From: Hydractinia symbiolongicarpus | Taxonomy: Eukaryota; Cnidaria; Hydrozoa; Anthoathecata; Hydractiniidae | Direction: 5' to 3' | DNA: 64,000 nucleotides | Assembly: GCF_029227915.1 (NCBI RefSeq) | Contig: NC_079882.1 | Location: forward strand, 2,356,001-2,420,000 | Shown: piece after piece, positions 1 to 10,305 of the stretch | Numbering within the stretch: position 1 is the first letter of the stretch | Layout: each line of letters begins with the position of its first letter | Translations under genes and position numbers: made by a program | Notes under the pieces: model-generated | Databases searched by the model: none | Told to the model about the DNA's origin: nothing | Seen by the model: the letters and a program-made list of their open reading frames with translations, nothing else

Positions 1-1360
1 TCATTGTTTTTCGCCGTATGACAAGACACAAAAGCAACAATGAGCATAGCACTGTTGTGATAACAAAAAAAAGGGTTGAATTATCTACGATATATGCAGA
101 TAAAAATCCACCCATTAAGTAACCAAACTGTCTCCACACTGAACGAATACTTTCCACATAACCTTGATACTTTGAAGTGACCATGTTTAATGAAACTAGT
201 ATCAAAAAAACCTGTTCTCCTATTTCAGCCATAGCTATGTTACTTGAAAGAATTATCAGTATGGCAATTTTCCCAGTTGTTGACATGTGTCCTTTAATAA
301 GTAGCATTTGTGACAGAGCCGAGATAAACATAGCTAGAACACTGATTATGCCACAAGAATAAACTGCTTTATTAGACAACTTACATGTCGTGAAACCGAG
401 TAATAAAAAAAATGCACCAATTGAATAAATTGCGTAGAACATCGTAACGAAGTCATAAGGAAACAAGATAGATTTTAGAACAATAACTGGCACCATTTGA
501 CAATAAGCCATATCGTAAAACGCATTACAGAATGTCATTGTCATTATGAATAGAATGTCAAAACGCTGAAACAGGTTCCACAACGCAACGTAAAATGTGT
601 AGTCTGTAGGCTCCTTTTCCATCTCTCTCTGCTCTTCTTCTTCTTCTTCTTCTTCTTCTTCTTCTTCTTCTTCTTCTAGATCTTCTTTGTCTTGCTCTTG
701 AAGAAGACTGTATTCAGCTTTAAAATCGTATTCTTTAGATAAATCACTAGCGAAAAATATGATGACTACCTGCGTGATTGAAATTATTGCAAACAATATC
801 ACACCTGAAATATTTCCCAGTGTTATTGGTATACCAAGGATTGAAAAGTTGATGTGTTGACAAAAAACGATAAGAAATGGCCCCACAGATATGCCCGCAA
901 AAAGGGCAGACATTAAAATTGTAATTTTATTTCGCATTTCATGAGTGGGGTACGATCTGCTTACTTCTACGCTTGTTATGGGTTTTGTGATGACAGTAAA
1001 GCCAATCAACATTTGTCCGACGGTCACAAAAAGTGGTGAGTAGGGAATGATGTATATAATGCAACCAAGCATACTAATGAAGTTACAAATTAATAAGACG
1101 ATCTTGATTCGTCTTGTTTTTTCGCAATACCTTGCAAAAACAAGCGATAAAAACACTGGCGGTAAATAGAACATTAATGTTGTGAATCCATACACAAATT
1201 CCGGGTTTGTTGGTTTTATTAACGTTGTTACATATAACCACAGCGTCGAAGGATTCGCTCCTCGTTCAACCCCATTTAAAAAAACTTGAAAAACGTAAGC
1301 CACCATAGTAAATTTTCTTTTCTTTTTCCACGAGTGCAAATCAATACTTTTTTGCATCAT
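1..1360 (-). CDS. Major facilitator superfamily transporter, MFSD8/CLN7-like (partial, runs off left edge)
   Basis: One open frame reads without a stop from an ATG at 1360 to position 1, about 453 residues, and is still open at the edge. The N-terminus is basic (SWKKKRKFT), followed by VERGANPSTLWLYV, then repeated hydrophobic segments in two halves of a 12-TM MFS fold. The halves are joined by a hydrophilic loop containing a run of about 15 glutamates (near residue 230-245) encoded by a GAA repeat. In MFSD8-type proteins a short basic N-terminus precedes TM1 and a long cytosolic loop separates TM6 and TM7, which fits here. A lysosomal or other endomembrane location would follow from that family but is inference. 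MMQKS at 1360 is the first ATG; a second in-frame ATG lies at 1306, and an upstream exon is possible. The MFS call is firm and the subfamily tentative. Confidence 0.72.
   Translation of the reverse strand, partial: MMQKSIDLHSWKKKRKFTMVAYVFQVFLNGVERGANPSTLWLYVTTLIKPTNPEFVYGFTTLMFYLPPVFLSLVFARYCEKTRRIKIVLLICNFISMLGCIIYIIPYSPLFVTVGQMLIGFTVITKPITSVEVSRSYPTHEMRNKITILMSALFAGISVGPFLIVFCQHINFSILGIPITLGNISGVILFAIISITQVVIIFFASDLSKEYDFKAEYSLLQEQDKEDLEEEEEEEEEEEEEEEQREMEKEPTDYTFYVALWNLFQRFDILFIMTMTFCNAFYDMAYCQMVPVIVLKSILFPYDFVTMFYAIYSIGAFFLLLGFTTCKLSNKAVYSCGIISVLAMFISALSQMLLIKGHMSTTGKIAILIILSSNIAMAEIGEQVFLILVSLNMVTSKYQGYVESIRSVWRQFGYLMGGFLSAYIVDNSTLFFVITTVLCSLLLLCLVIRRKTM
633..676. repeat. (CTT/GAA)n microsatellite inside coding sequence
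   Basis: About 14-15 uninterrupted CTT units on the plus strand. On the minus strand they read in frame as GAA codons, giving the acidic run in the central loop of the MFS transporter. Confidence 0.95.
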
Positions 1361-1721
1361 GACGCAAGCTTTGGAACTCTTTATGGCTTTGACTTGACTT
1401 TGTGTAGTAATAGCGATTTTGATTTTAGCCACTTTTCAAACGCAATTATAATTTTGATTAAACATTATACCTGTTTAACCAGAACACAGACAGTGGATAA
1501 ATACTGGCGCACTAATTTGTTGTACATTCTTATGTTCTCCTATTGCTTGTTGTCAATAACTATTAATTCCTTATTAAATTAGGATAAAGAAGTTAAGTGC
1601 AAGTTAATAAATCACCGTGGAGTTAATAATTTTTAGCAAAACCATAACAAAAATAATTAAGGCTTTACATTCTTAATTAATTTTTATACAAGGTGTTTTG
1701 TTAAAAACATGAAAATTAGAA

Positions 1722-3386
1722 ATTACGGAGTTTAATACCGCGCAGGTCTGGGCGCTAGCGAAGCGCTTTGTAGGGACAAATTTTTGGCTTGTTTTCATTT
1801 GCCCTGATAGCCCAAATAATTTTCATGGTCAGTTTTTCATAACTATTCTGGTTAGTGCTGCGAAAAGAGGCAGAAATGCAAAATCCTGCCTGACGTTTCT
1901 TCAACTAATTTTTTACTTTAACTGACGTTTTGCTTTTTAATAACACGTTTGAATGGTGTTGCTAAGCCTCTTTGTGACATATTGACATGGGTAAGATGTT
2001 GGAATCAAAGAAAACTTAAATTACTGACTTTTATAGAGAGGCAAGAGAAGACATATTGTTGATGTTGGTTTTAGGGATTTTAGCTTCCTGTTGTTGCAAG
2101 CTACATATACCATACATTTTGTGTTGTGATGAATAAAGTAATGGTTAAAAAGAAACACTATTCTATCATTATCAGTGCACTTTGGCAAGAAGAAATAAAA
2201 ATTACAGCTAGCTATAGGAAGACTTAAAGGAAGTTTTTTTACAGTAAGCTATAGCTAGCTATATATGGATCTGTAAGTTTGAAATGGATTAACGTGGAAG
2301 AGCATTTAATAAAGGATTTATTTGCAAAGTATAGCTAATTAGTTATATAAAAAAGAGCACAGATGAAATAGATTGAAAATAAAATACACACTTCAATGAT
2401 ATAATGACTGGCTTTGACTTTTTGTTGGAAATTATTGTATATATATATTACATAACTAGCTAGGAAGAAATATATATAATAGCATGTTACACTGTGTTAC
2501 TGTGTTCTTAATTTTGGTGAAATGCAAGAATAAATTGGCAACCGAAAATATTTGACGAAAACAGTTAAAGTCACTAAATTTGTTTAAAAAGTTATTTTCC
2601 ATTAAATTTGTTTATTTAAACCACATTATATTATTTTATTTTATATTTCGCAGCGGTTGAAACTTTGTACTCTACAGATTAAAATTATTCCAACGCAAAA
2701 TTGAGGGGTAGCAATTTTTAAGGTTAAGTTGGTGTTCGAACTGCACTGTTTGATATTTCTTGAAGTTGAGTGATATTAGAAATGAGTTTTTATGATCCTA
2801 TTTTTAGCATCTGGGCACTTGCCTATCCTATATATCTGATTACTGTATGAATAAGGCTATGATATATATGAGCGACCCAGTGTGACCCCAAGCTAGCAAA
2901 AACTACATTGAGACAGATACAGCCAGTTTTTGACAATTTGGTATAAAAAATGTAGGTATCCCAGCCCTGGTTAGTTAAATAAAGTTTCTAGCAAACACAA
3001 AATAAGAACTTTTGAAATTGTTTTTTTATATTATAGCTAGCTATGTATCTGTTTAATGAGCTACATTATTTTCGCTGTACTAGTAGCTATATAAATCTTG
3101 AATGACATGCTAGCAATCCCTCCTTGATCAGCACTGTGATATTTTTAAGACAATATTAAAACTTGTGATGTAACTAGCTACTAAAAATAAGGTTTCTTTC
3201 TGTTTTGACTGCTATCAATGTATCGCACCAGTTTAAAAAGCGAAAATACAAAGGAAAAAGTGAATAATTGTCTGCATGCTGCATGTTTTTCTTAGCAAAT
3301 GCCTTACACTCTGCGGGGGATATAAAAATTTGACCCTACAAGCGCTTCGCTAGTGCCCAGACCTGCACGGTATGAAACTCCGTAAT
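1722..3386. mobile_element. Non-autonomous DNA element with ~60-bp terminal inverted repeats
   Basis: The left end (from 1722, ATTACGGAGTTT...) and the reverse complement of the right end (to 3386) match over about 60 bp with few differences. Shared blocks include GCAGGTCTGGGC and CTAGCGAAGCGCTT. The 1.5 kb between is AT-rich with no coding potential. I could not define a clear target-site duplication, so the superfamily is not assigned. Confidence 0.72.
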
Positions 3387-4847
3387 GCAAGGTCAAAATG
3401 TTTGAGGACGTTCTAACCTAATTTCTGGTCACGCGATATATTTAGCAGATAAAAAAGTTTATGACATATATTTGTACGGGCTCTCCTCAGATGGTAATGA
3501 TGGAAAAGACAAGGTTTTTAATAAAAAGTGACAATTTTGCGGAGAGTAGCGTAGCGAGCGGAGAGCGAAGCGTAGCCTATTTCCTCATTAATTAAGGCAA
3601 ATAATATAAAAAGTTACTACGGTGGAGAGTATTTCGTATTTCTATCAATTTCATCCCGATACATCAAAAACGGCTAGATTTCATTTATGGAGCACTCGAT
3701 TTCCCAGTATTATTATCTGGTTATATTCTTGTAAATTTTTGATTAAGCAAAACTACGTTTTTTCTCATATAAACTACGATGGAGTGCTTTTGTTGTTTTT
3801 TAAAGATGGCTAAGCGGGAAATCGGATGGTTTTAGTTGAGACCAAATCAGCCTACACTTTTTAGCCACGTGATACATAAGTCACCTTTACTAATATCACA
3901 TGACCACTTCTCGGACACATAGCGCCTCAAACTCAAACTTTCGCTAACCTAAGCTATATCAAAACTGACGGAAGAGCTTGTTCAAGAAAACGAAGAAAGG
4001 GTATGTTTTATCACTATTTTTTACATGTCATGAACCCTTTCTTATTCTAACTCACACCCAAGACTATCTAACATAAATCTATTGACTGAGCTGGGATTAT
4101 AATAGAACTTAAATAGACTTTTAGCTGGCATAAAATAGAGCAAATGTAGGCTTGGTCTTATTCATAAAGAATAAAAACTCAAGTTGCAAATTACTTTATC
4201 TTAACTAAATCTGGTTTTCACAAGTTTTCTGTCCTTTCAGGTTGAAAGTCTATGAACAACTGCAACTCCCAATGTAGGGTCAGAGCTCAGAACCACACAG
4301 GGGGCTGAGACTAGAGAGCTCTGAACTCCTGCACTGGGCCCCACAAAGCACAAACGAAGGAGAGCTTGGGGGGGGGCAAGATGGGAGAAGACTCTAGGAC
4401 AAATATGGCTGCCACTGTCCCATCTTGCCAAGGGCACTACAAATATGTACAAAGTATCTACATATGATTTATATACAACAGGATTAAAATAAAACTCTTT
4501 TAGCAGGATATTTCTGTGCTGCCCACATTCGCCCCAACTTTAAAGATGACATCACCGTCGAACAATCGTCATACCCAAATCCACTCCAAGTTGGAATCAT
4601 ATTTTGATACAGCAGTCGCACCAGTAAACGTCCACAATCCTCGTATTTTGAAATACAGTTTTTTTCAACGTCGTCACTATTCTCGAACATTGATCATGTT
4701 TTTCATTGATCATAATTACGAATATGCTAAACATATACTAGCACGAGATTTTTCGTTATCGTCGACAAGTTGGATGTTCTTGAGAGCCAGTTGTAGGTAA
4801 CTTTCCGCACTCGATTTTTTTTTTTCAGAAATTGTGTATGCATTCAT
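3387..4847. other. Intergenic DNA with a GC-richer patch and a small unassigned ORF
   Basis: Mostly AT-rich with no clear gene. 3538-3580 is a short stretch built of AGCG/GCGAAGCG motifs. 4220-4450 is clearly GC-richer than its surroundings (runs of CTGAGACT, GGGCCCC, poly-G) and could be an unrecognised repeat. A minus-strand ORF at 4484-4690 (68 residues, starts MFENSDDVEK) has protein-like composition but no recognisable family and no supporting exon, so it is not called. Confidence 0.4.
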
Positions 4848-4918
4848 GCCCTGTTGGTCTAATGGTTATGACACTCATTTTTAAATGAGTGATCCAGGTT
4901 CAAGTCCTGGACAGGGCT
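4848..4918 (+). tRNA. tRNA-like sequence (anticodon region UUU-like), probably the head of a SINE
   Basis: A 71-nt cloverleaf can be drawn. The 7-bp acceptor stem is GCCCTGT/ACAGGGC, the D arm starts GGTCTAATGGTTA (B-box and A-box like), and the T arm is a perfect CCAGG/CCTGG around TTCAAGT. The anticodon stem is ACTCA/TGAGT, but its loop counts as 8 nt (TTTTTAAA) instead of 7, so Lys-UUU is only the nearest reading. No T-run terminator follows. The downstream sequence is shared with a second site at 16.4 kb, which favours a SINE head or tRNA pseudogene over a working tRNA gene. Confidence 0.5.
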
Positions 4919-5140
4919 AGGAAACACATTATTATCTCCTACCTACAACGCTAGCTATATCCTGAGGAAATTGAGAGTTGCACACAGCTCTCTATCCCTC
5001 ATAGCACCGAGTCACCAATTTCATTCACAGAATATAAAAACACCATATCAAACAGAAAGTGTAGCTATATGTATTTAACTATAATCTACATTATTCCATC
5101 AGAAAAGGCACATCACTTACACTGGATAATACACATATCA
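4848..5140 (+). repeat. tRNA-derived SINE-like repeat, copy 1
   Basis: Sequence after the tRNA-like head recurs at 16389-16620. Shared blocks, in the same order, are: GGCTRGGAAA, ATTATCTC, TAGCTAT, TGAGGA, GAGAGTTGCA, ACAGTC-like, then AAAAAYRCCAT and TATTCCATC...AAAAGGC. This copy keeps the whole tRNA head. Confidence 0.6.
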
Positions 5141-5338
5141 TGTTGGTCAAAAATTTTAAGCGTGGGCAGATAAAATTAAACTTTTAAAAGTTGATACTAC
5201 AGTATTTAGTTATCTGAGAGCATCTGCTTTTGTTGGTCAAAAAATCGTCTTTTTAACCATACGGGCAGGCAAATTGACGCCGGATGCCATGATTGTTTAC
5301 ATTTTTGCAATTCATGATTCGTCGGATTATAAACAAAA

Positions 5339-7220
5339 CTAGTCGAAAAGACCCATGGAAAAATCCACTTAGGTAGGATAACAGAGAAAAACAACCGTCA
5401 TTTAAATTTTACTGACGTCAGCAGAGGCCTGTAGGAATACAAAAAATAATTTTTAGAATTTTCTATGCCTGTTGCCTTCATCGTATGGATCTTAAAACGC
5501 TGATCAAGAAAATGTATAGGATCGTGTACTTCTGACAAACGGATGCAGAGATATTAGGGTTTAAAGGTTTTTTGGTGACGTCATCAACCCGTCCATTCCG
5601 AAACGGATTCGTGGACCCGGGTTTGGGAAACTTACCCAAATTGGTCCCAGGTTGTCCCTAGTTACCCACGCAGGAGATGACGTCAGTTATTTCCACCCGT
5701 TTCCAAGTTATTTAGCCTTAAATTTAAAAGTGCAATGCAATGGCTTCACTAATCCTTATATTCTTTCCTTTGACGTCAATATTGCTCTAACGTCAAAGTT
5801 TGCTAATTTACAAAACAAATTTATAGGCGATGTTTTATAGACTTTATTAAATAACTTTTATCCACTTTGCAAAAGTCACAGACAGAAGCTCCGTATTATT
5901 ATAAGAGACTAGTCGATAAGGCCCGTGGAAAATCCACTTAGGCAGGATCACAGAGAAAAACAACCGTCATTTAAATTTTGATGACGTCAGCAGAGACATG
6001 TCAGAACACAACTTTTTTTTCAGAAATGTGTATGCCCGTTGCCTTCATCGTAGAGATCTTGAAACACTGATCAAGAAAATGTATAGGATCGCGTATTTTT
6101 GACAAACGGTTGCAGAGATATTACGGTTTGAAGGTTTTTTGGTGACGTCATCAACCTGTCCATTTTCCAAAACGGATTCGGGGACCCAGATTTGGGAAAC
6201 TTACCCAAATTGGTCCCAGGTGGTCCCTAGTTACCTATGCAGGAGATGACGTCAGTTATTTCCACCCGTTTCCAAGTTATTTAGCCTTAAATTTAAAGTG
6301 CAATGCAATGGCTTCACTAATCTACTTTCCTTTGACGTCAATGTTGCTTTAACGTCAAAGTTTGCTAATTTACAGAACAAATTTTTAGGCGATATTTTAT
6401 AGACTTTATCAAAAAAATTTATCCACTTTGCAAAAGTCACAGACAGAAGCTCCGTATTATTATAAGAGACTAGTCGATAAGGCCCGTGGAAAAATCCACT
6501 TAGGCAGAAGGACAATGGAAAAGTAGATTGTTTTAGATTTTTTGCTGACGTCAGCAGTGCAATTACAAAAATATTTGGCGAAATTTAGTTTATTCGTTGC
6601 CTGTACTATGCAGATGTTAAAACGCTGACCAAGAAAATGTATATGATCATATCTTTTTGATAAGCAGTTAATGAGACATAAGGGTTTTAACATTTTGCTG
6701 ATGTCAGCAATGGCCAGTCAAACCCCCCAAATTTTTTTTTTTAGAAATTTGTATACCTGCTGCCTTCATTGTATAGGTCTTGAAACGCTTATCAAGAAAA
6801 TGTATAGGATCGCGTATTTTTGACAAACGGTTGCAGAGATATTAGGATTTGAAGGTTTTTCGAAGACGTCATCAACCCGTCCATTCCGAAACGGATTCGG
6901 GGACCCAGGTTTGGGAAAATTATCCAAATTGGTCCTAGTTGGTCCCTAGTTACCCATGCGGTGAAAAATCATTGACGTCACCACCTCGTTTTCAAGTTCT
7001 TTGACCTCAAAGTTTTAGGTGCACTGTAATGGCTTCATTAATTTAATATAGGATATTGACGTTAAAGTAGTGTTATTTTCGTCGCGTCGTAACGTCAGAA
7101 AATTTAACATATTAGACATGCATATTGCGGCAACATCAGAGGAAAATGAAGACATCCACTTTGCTTGTCACAGACACACAGACAGACACACCTAGCGTAT
7201 TATTATAGAGATTATAAGAG
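5339..7220. repeat. Three tandem copies of a ~565-bp dispersed repeat rich in TGACGTCA
   Basis: Copies start at 5339, 5909 and 6470, each with CTAGTCGAWAAG followed by a small GTGG-AAAA-CCAC hairpin. They end with ACAGACAGAAGCTCCGTATTATTATAAGAG or a relative. Copies 1 and 2 align almost end to end (570 and 561 bp); copy 3 is longer and more divergent. Perfect TGACGTCA palindromes occur at 5413, 5576, 5678, 5771, 5982, 6143, 6247, 6333, 6546 and 6973. Fragments of the same family occur elsewhere in the window (17.3, 23.4, 48.4, 48.7, 49.9 kb). No ORF of note. Confidence 0.85.
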
Positions 7221-7235
7221 ATGCAATGTCATTGG

Positions 7236-7379
7236 CCCATGAAGCACTGTTCTGCCCGGATTATGAACGCTGCCCGGATTATGTACGGCAGCTTGTCTTG
7301 TTTATAAAGAAAATACATAATCGGGGCAGGCCGGCTTATGTGCCCCGGAATCATTATTTTGCTTTGATTGGACAAAGAG
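7236..7379. repeat. Fragment of the GCCCGGATTATG repeat family
   Basis: Contains CTGTTCTGCCCGGATTATGAAC, GTACGGCAGCTTG and ATAATCGGGGCAGGCCGGCTTATGT, all shared with the left part of the element at 27557-28459. The fragment stops at the Harbinger insertion point, so that transposon may have landed inside it. Confidence 0.65.
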
Positions 7380-7382
7380 TAA

Positions 7383-7472
7383 AGCTACGGGGACACGGCA
7401 ACAATTTTCATGCGATTGCAACAAAAAAATTGTTTTGTTGCAATCGCATGAAAATGTTTCACTGTGTCCCCA
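7383..7472. repeat. Left Harbinger terminus, foldback
   Basis: The terminal repeat is followed at once by its own inverted copy (TTGTTGCAATCGCATGAAAA...GTGTCCCC), so this end alone can fold into a hairpin with arms of about 40 nt. A second imperfect hairpin (ATCCTCATT...AATGAGGAT) lies at 7489-7551. Confidence 0.85.
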
Positions 7473-7727
7473 CATCAAATATCCTCATTCTGCAACATTT
7501 TTCGCTCAAATTTTTTGTTGCTGCAACAAAATTTTCATGTTGCAAATGAGGATCAGGAAAATTTCCTCGTGTCTCCGCACTTTCAGGAAAATTTTTGCAA
7601 CATTTTTTTATTTTAACCAATCAAATTCGTTTAAAAACTCAAGACAAATCAAAACAAAAGTTTTTCAATCACAACAAATTAGACAAGACTAGACGAGACT
7701 TCGAACTAAACTACATAAGACTTCAAC

Positions 7728-8831
7728 ATGGCGGAAGATCAAGCGAAGCAAAAACTTTCGGAAGAAGAAAAAAATGAACTTATTAAATTTTATAACGAAA
7801 ACAAATCACTGTGGTCTTCCGAAGTCAATTTTCGGAAAAAAGAAGAGAAAGCGGAGGTCAAGGAAGAACTAACAAAAGTTTTTGATGGAAAATATACCGA
7901 AGCTTTCCTTGATAAGAACTTTCATGCTCTCCGTACTGCTTTCATACGAGAGCGGAAAAAATACCAACAGAAAGAGCCAAAGAAGAAGTGGAAGTTTTTC
8001 GATCAACTTTCCTTCTTAACAGAAGAAATTGATAGAGTTGAGAAGAAAGTAACATTTAATATGGAGGAGAAAGAAATGCTAATTGACTTCTTCAATTCCA
8101 ACCCATCGCTTTGGAACCACCACCTGACCGAGTACCGAGATCGCAATTTGAGGGATTCTCTTTATGAAAAACTAGTACAGCTATTCGATGGGAAGTTTTC
8201 AAAAGAAGGTATAAAGCGGGAATGGCATAATTTGCAGACAGTTTATAAAAGAGAAAAGGCGAGAGAAGAAGGCTCAAAAGTTTCTGGTTCGGATTCTTGT
8301 GATGTGTATGTCTCGACATGGGAACTCTTTAGTCAAATGGAATTTCTTGACGTCACAGGTGATGTGGATGCATCCTGTACATCACTTGACAATAATGAAG
8401 GATTTTTTCAGCCGCCAAAAAGATCAGGAAGCAAACAAAAAACAGCAGAAGACGATGCCAAAGCAGAGTTGTGGAAAACGTTGGCTGCTTCTCTGAAGCC
8501 ACAAGTAGCACCGCAACAAAATACCGCAAAGATAGAATTATCTGAACGTGCAAATTTATTCGGAAAGGTTGTTGCGGATTCACTGCTTCAATATGAACCC
8601 GAAGATTGGTCGTACTTAAAAAAGAAAGTGATGGACGTGTTCTACGACTTCGAACAGCAGAAATTAACTGGTCGTTCAAACTATCAAATTCCACTCTTCA
8701 ACCCGAATCAATTCCAAGGAAATCAGTTTCAACAGGGACCATTCCTTAACATGCTCGCCAATGCTTCGACAAGCCAAAATGGACAGTTTGATCCTTTTTC
8801 ACCTTCCTCAGCATCATCTGATGCTTCTTAG
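7728..8831 (+). CDS. Harbinger-encoded MADF-MADF-BESS DNA-binding protein
   Basis: A 367-residue uninterrupted ORF starting MAEDQAKQKL. It has two successive MADF/Myb-SANT-like domains: residues about 10-90 (ELIKFYNENKSLW...KVFDG...LRTAFIRERKKY) and about 112-205 (LIDFFNSNPSLW...QLFDG...LQTVYKREK). A BESS-like motif near 270-310 (LFGKVVADSLLQYEPEDWSYLKKKVMDVF, split here only for description) is followed by a Q/N/F-rich tail. In PIF/Harbinger elements the second protein binds the transposon ends and brings the transposase to the nucleus; the MADF version is a known variant of that partner. An AATAAA at 8882-8887 lies 50 bp after the stop. It is convergent with the transposase gene. Confidence 0.85.
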   Translation: MAEDQAKQKLSEEEKNELIKFYNENKSLWSSEVNFRKKEEKAEVKEELTKVFDGKYTEAFLDKNFHALRTAFIRERKKYQQKEPKKKWKFFDQLSFLTEEIDRVEKKVTFNMEEKEMLIDFFNSNPSLWNHHLTEYRDRNLRDSLYEKLVQLFDGKFSKEGIKREWHNLQTVYKREKAREEGSKVSGSDSCDVYVSTWELFSQMEFLDVTGDVDASCTSLDNNEGFFQPPKRSGSKQKTAEDDAKAELWKTLAASLKPQVAPQQNTAKIELSERANLFGKVVADSLLQYEPEDWSYLKKKVMDVFYDFEQQKLTGRSNYQIPLFNPNQFQGNQFQQGPFLNMLANASTSQNGQFDPFSPSSASSDAS

Positions 8832-8881
8832 ACACTCAGAAAGGACATGTAATGAACACTTTACGTAGTATATTTTTTACA

Positions 8882-8962
8882 AATAAACTTTTTACAACTA
8901 TAGCAAAAACTGATAAAACCTTTCTCGTTTAGTCCAGTATTCACTTGTTGTTTCATTTTATT
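8882..8962. terminator. Shared 3' region with opposed poly(A) signals
   Basis: AATAAA on the plus strand at 8882-8887 serves the MADF gene. TTTATT at 8957-8962 is AATAAA on the minus strand, 34 bp past the transposase stop. The two transposon genes thus end against each other within about 165 bp. Confidence 0.6.
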
Positions 8963-8995
8963 CCCTTAGACACCAAGTCTCGCACAACGCCACTC

Positions 8996-10239
8996 TCACG
9001 GAACACATCCCTCATTGTAGAAATATGCATTAAATTCCTCTCTGATTGCTTTCGCCTCGTGAGTAGCGTTACTAGCTTTATTTAATGACAAAGAATTCCA
9101 TGATTCAGTTGGTGGGTCTCTTCGCCAAGATCCCTCTATTATTTCTCCCGTTGTCACATCTTCACTGTCAACCAAATCCTTAGGAATATACACTTTTCCG
9201 TAGGTGGAATCTTTCCGTAGCCAATTATGAAGCGTTATGGCAGCAATTGCGATGGTTTTAACCTTTTCTGGTTCCAGTGAGAATGGGCGTCTAAACACTC
9301 TCCAACGATTGGCTAAAATACCAAATCCATTTTCAGAAATGCGTCGCATCCTGGAAAGTCGGTAATTGAACACACGTTTTTCGGAGGTCAAACCTTTCTG
9401 AGGGTATGGTTTCATCATAAAAGTAGAAAGGGGAAAAGCATCGTCACCTGTACATACATATGGTACTTTTCTAAGACGACCAGGAATGCTGATGGTTCTG
9501 GCTAATTAAGTGCGCCGGACTCTAGGGCAAGTTTCAAGGAACTTTGGGACCAATTCCCGCCATCTGAATTTCTGCCATTCATCCCTACATCAGCGAAAAG
9601 GAATTCGTATTCTGGTCCAATCATTCCCATCAAAATTATACTATCACTCCCTTTGTAATTTCTATAATGCGAGCCAGAGTTTTTTGGTTGCTGTATAGCA
9701 ATGTGTTTTCCGTCGACACCACCTAATCCATTTGGAAAATTCCATCGATGATAAAACTTTTTTGCAATTTCCATCCATTCTTCTGTTGTTTCCGATGTTT
9801 TAAAGTTATTTTTTCCCAAAGCTTCAGCGATAGCACTACACACTTCCTGAACTATATAAGATATTGCTTTCTTACTGATACGGAATTGATACTCCAAAGA
9901 TCTGAATGATTCACCGCTTGCAAGATATCTTAATGTGATACAGCACATTTCCTCTGGTTTTATGCATTCTCTCATGTTGGTATCTTGCTGATGCAAAACT
10001 GGAGCAAGTAGATGGACCAGTTCATCAAATTGGCCAACGTCCATCCTTACATATCCTTTGAATCCTTCTAGATCTTCTTCCTTTAATTCTTTGAACAAGG
10101 TGTGAAAGGCTCCATCGACCTTCCTACGTTGTAACCATGGCCTTGTCCATTTGGATTGTTTTTTCTTTGTTTCTTCTTCATCAAGAAGAAGTGCAATAGA
10201 AGCGATTATTATACTTCGATCAACTGCGACGGCCATCAT
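8996..10239 (-). CDS. PIF/Harbinger DDE transposase, interrupted by one frameshift
   Basis: Frame 1 runs from ATG 10239 to a stop at 9502 (245 residues); frame 2 continues from about 9507 to 8996. The break is at the codons before TTAGCC, where a single-base deletion would explain the shift; 20 bp is too short for an intron. Part 1 has the N-terminal helix-turn-helix-like region, GGVDGKHIA (D176) and FADVGMNGRNSDGG (D217/D226). Part 2 has VPYVCTGDDAFPL and RRISENGFGILANRWRVF with the catalytic Glu, then AITLHNWLR. All acidic positions are present, so only the frameshift spoils it. It excises and inserts the element at TWA sites together with the MADF partner. A sequencing error at the shift cannot be excluded. 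Confidence 0.88.
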
Positions 10240-10305
10240 TAATTACTGTCACACATGTTTTGGTTTCATTTTCATAAATTTTGTTTCATGTGCCGGAACT
10301 CATGC

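Noticed and set aside
1286-1582. 98-codon plus-strand ORF MKNVSHHSKF...
   Set aside because: It overlaps the start of the MFS gene on the opposite strand and has no recognisable content.
4237-4452. 71-codon minus-strand ORF in a GC-richer patch
   Set aside because: Composition follows the local GC content, with no domain, exon partner or start context; more likely an unrecognised repeat.
5652-6693. Several 62-87 codon ORFs in the CRE-rich repeats
   Set aside because: Same repeat read on both strands; not conserved in frame among the three copies.
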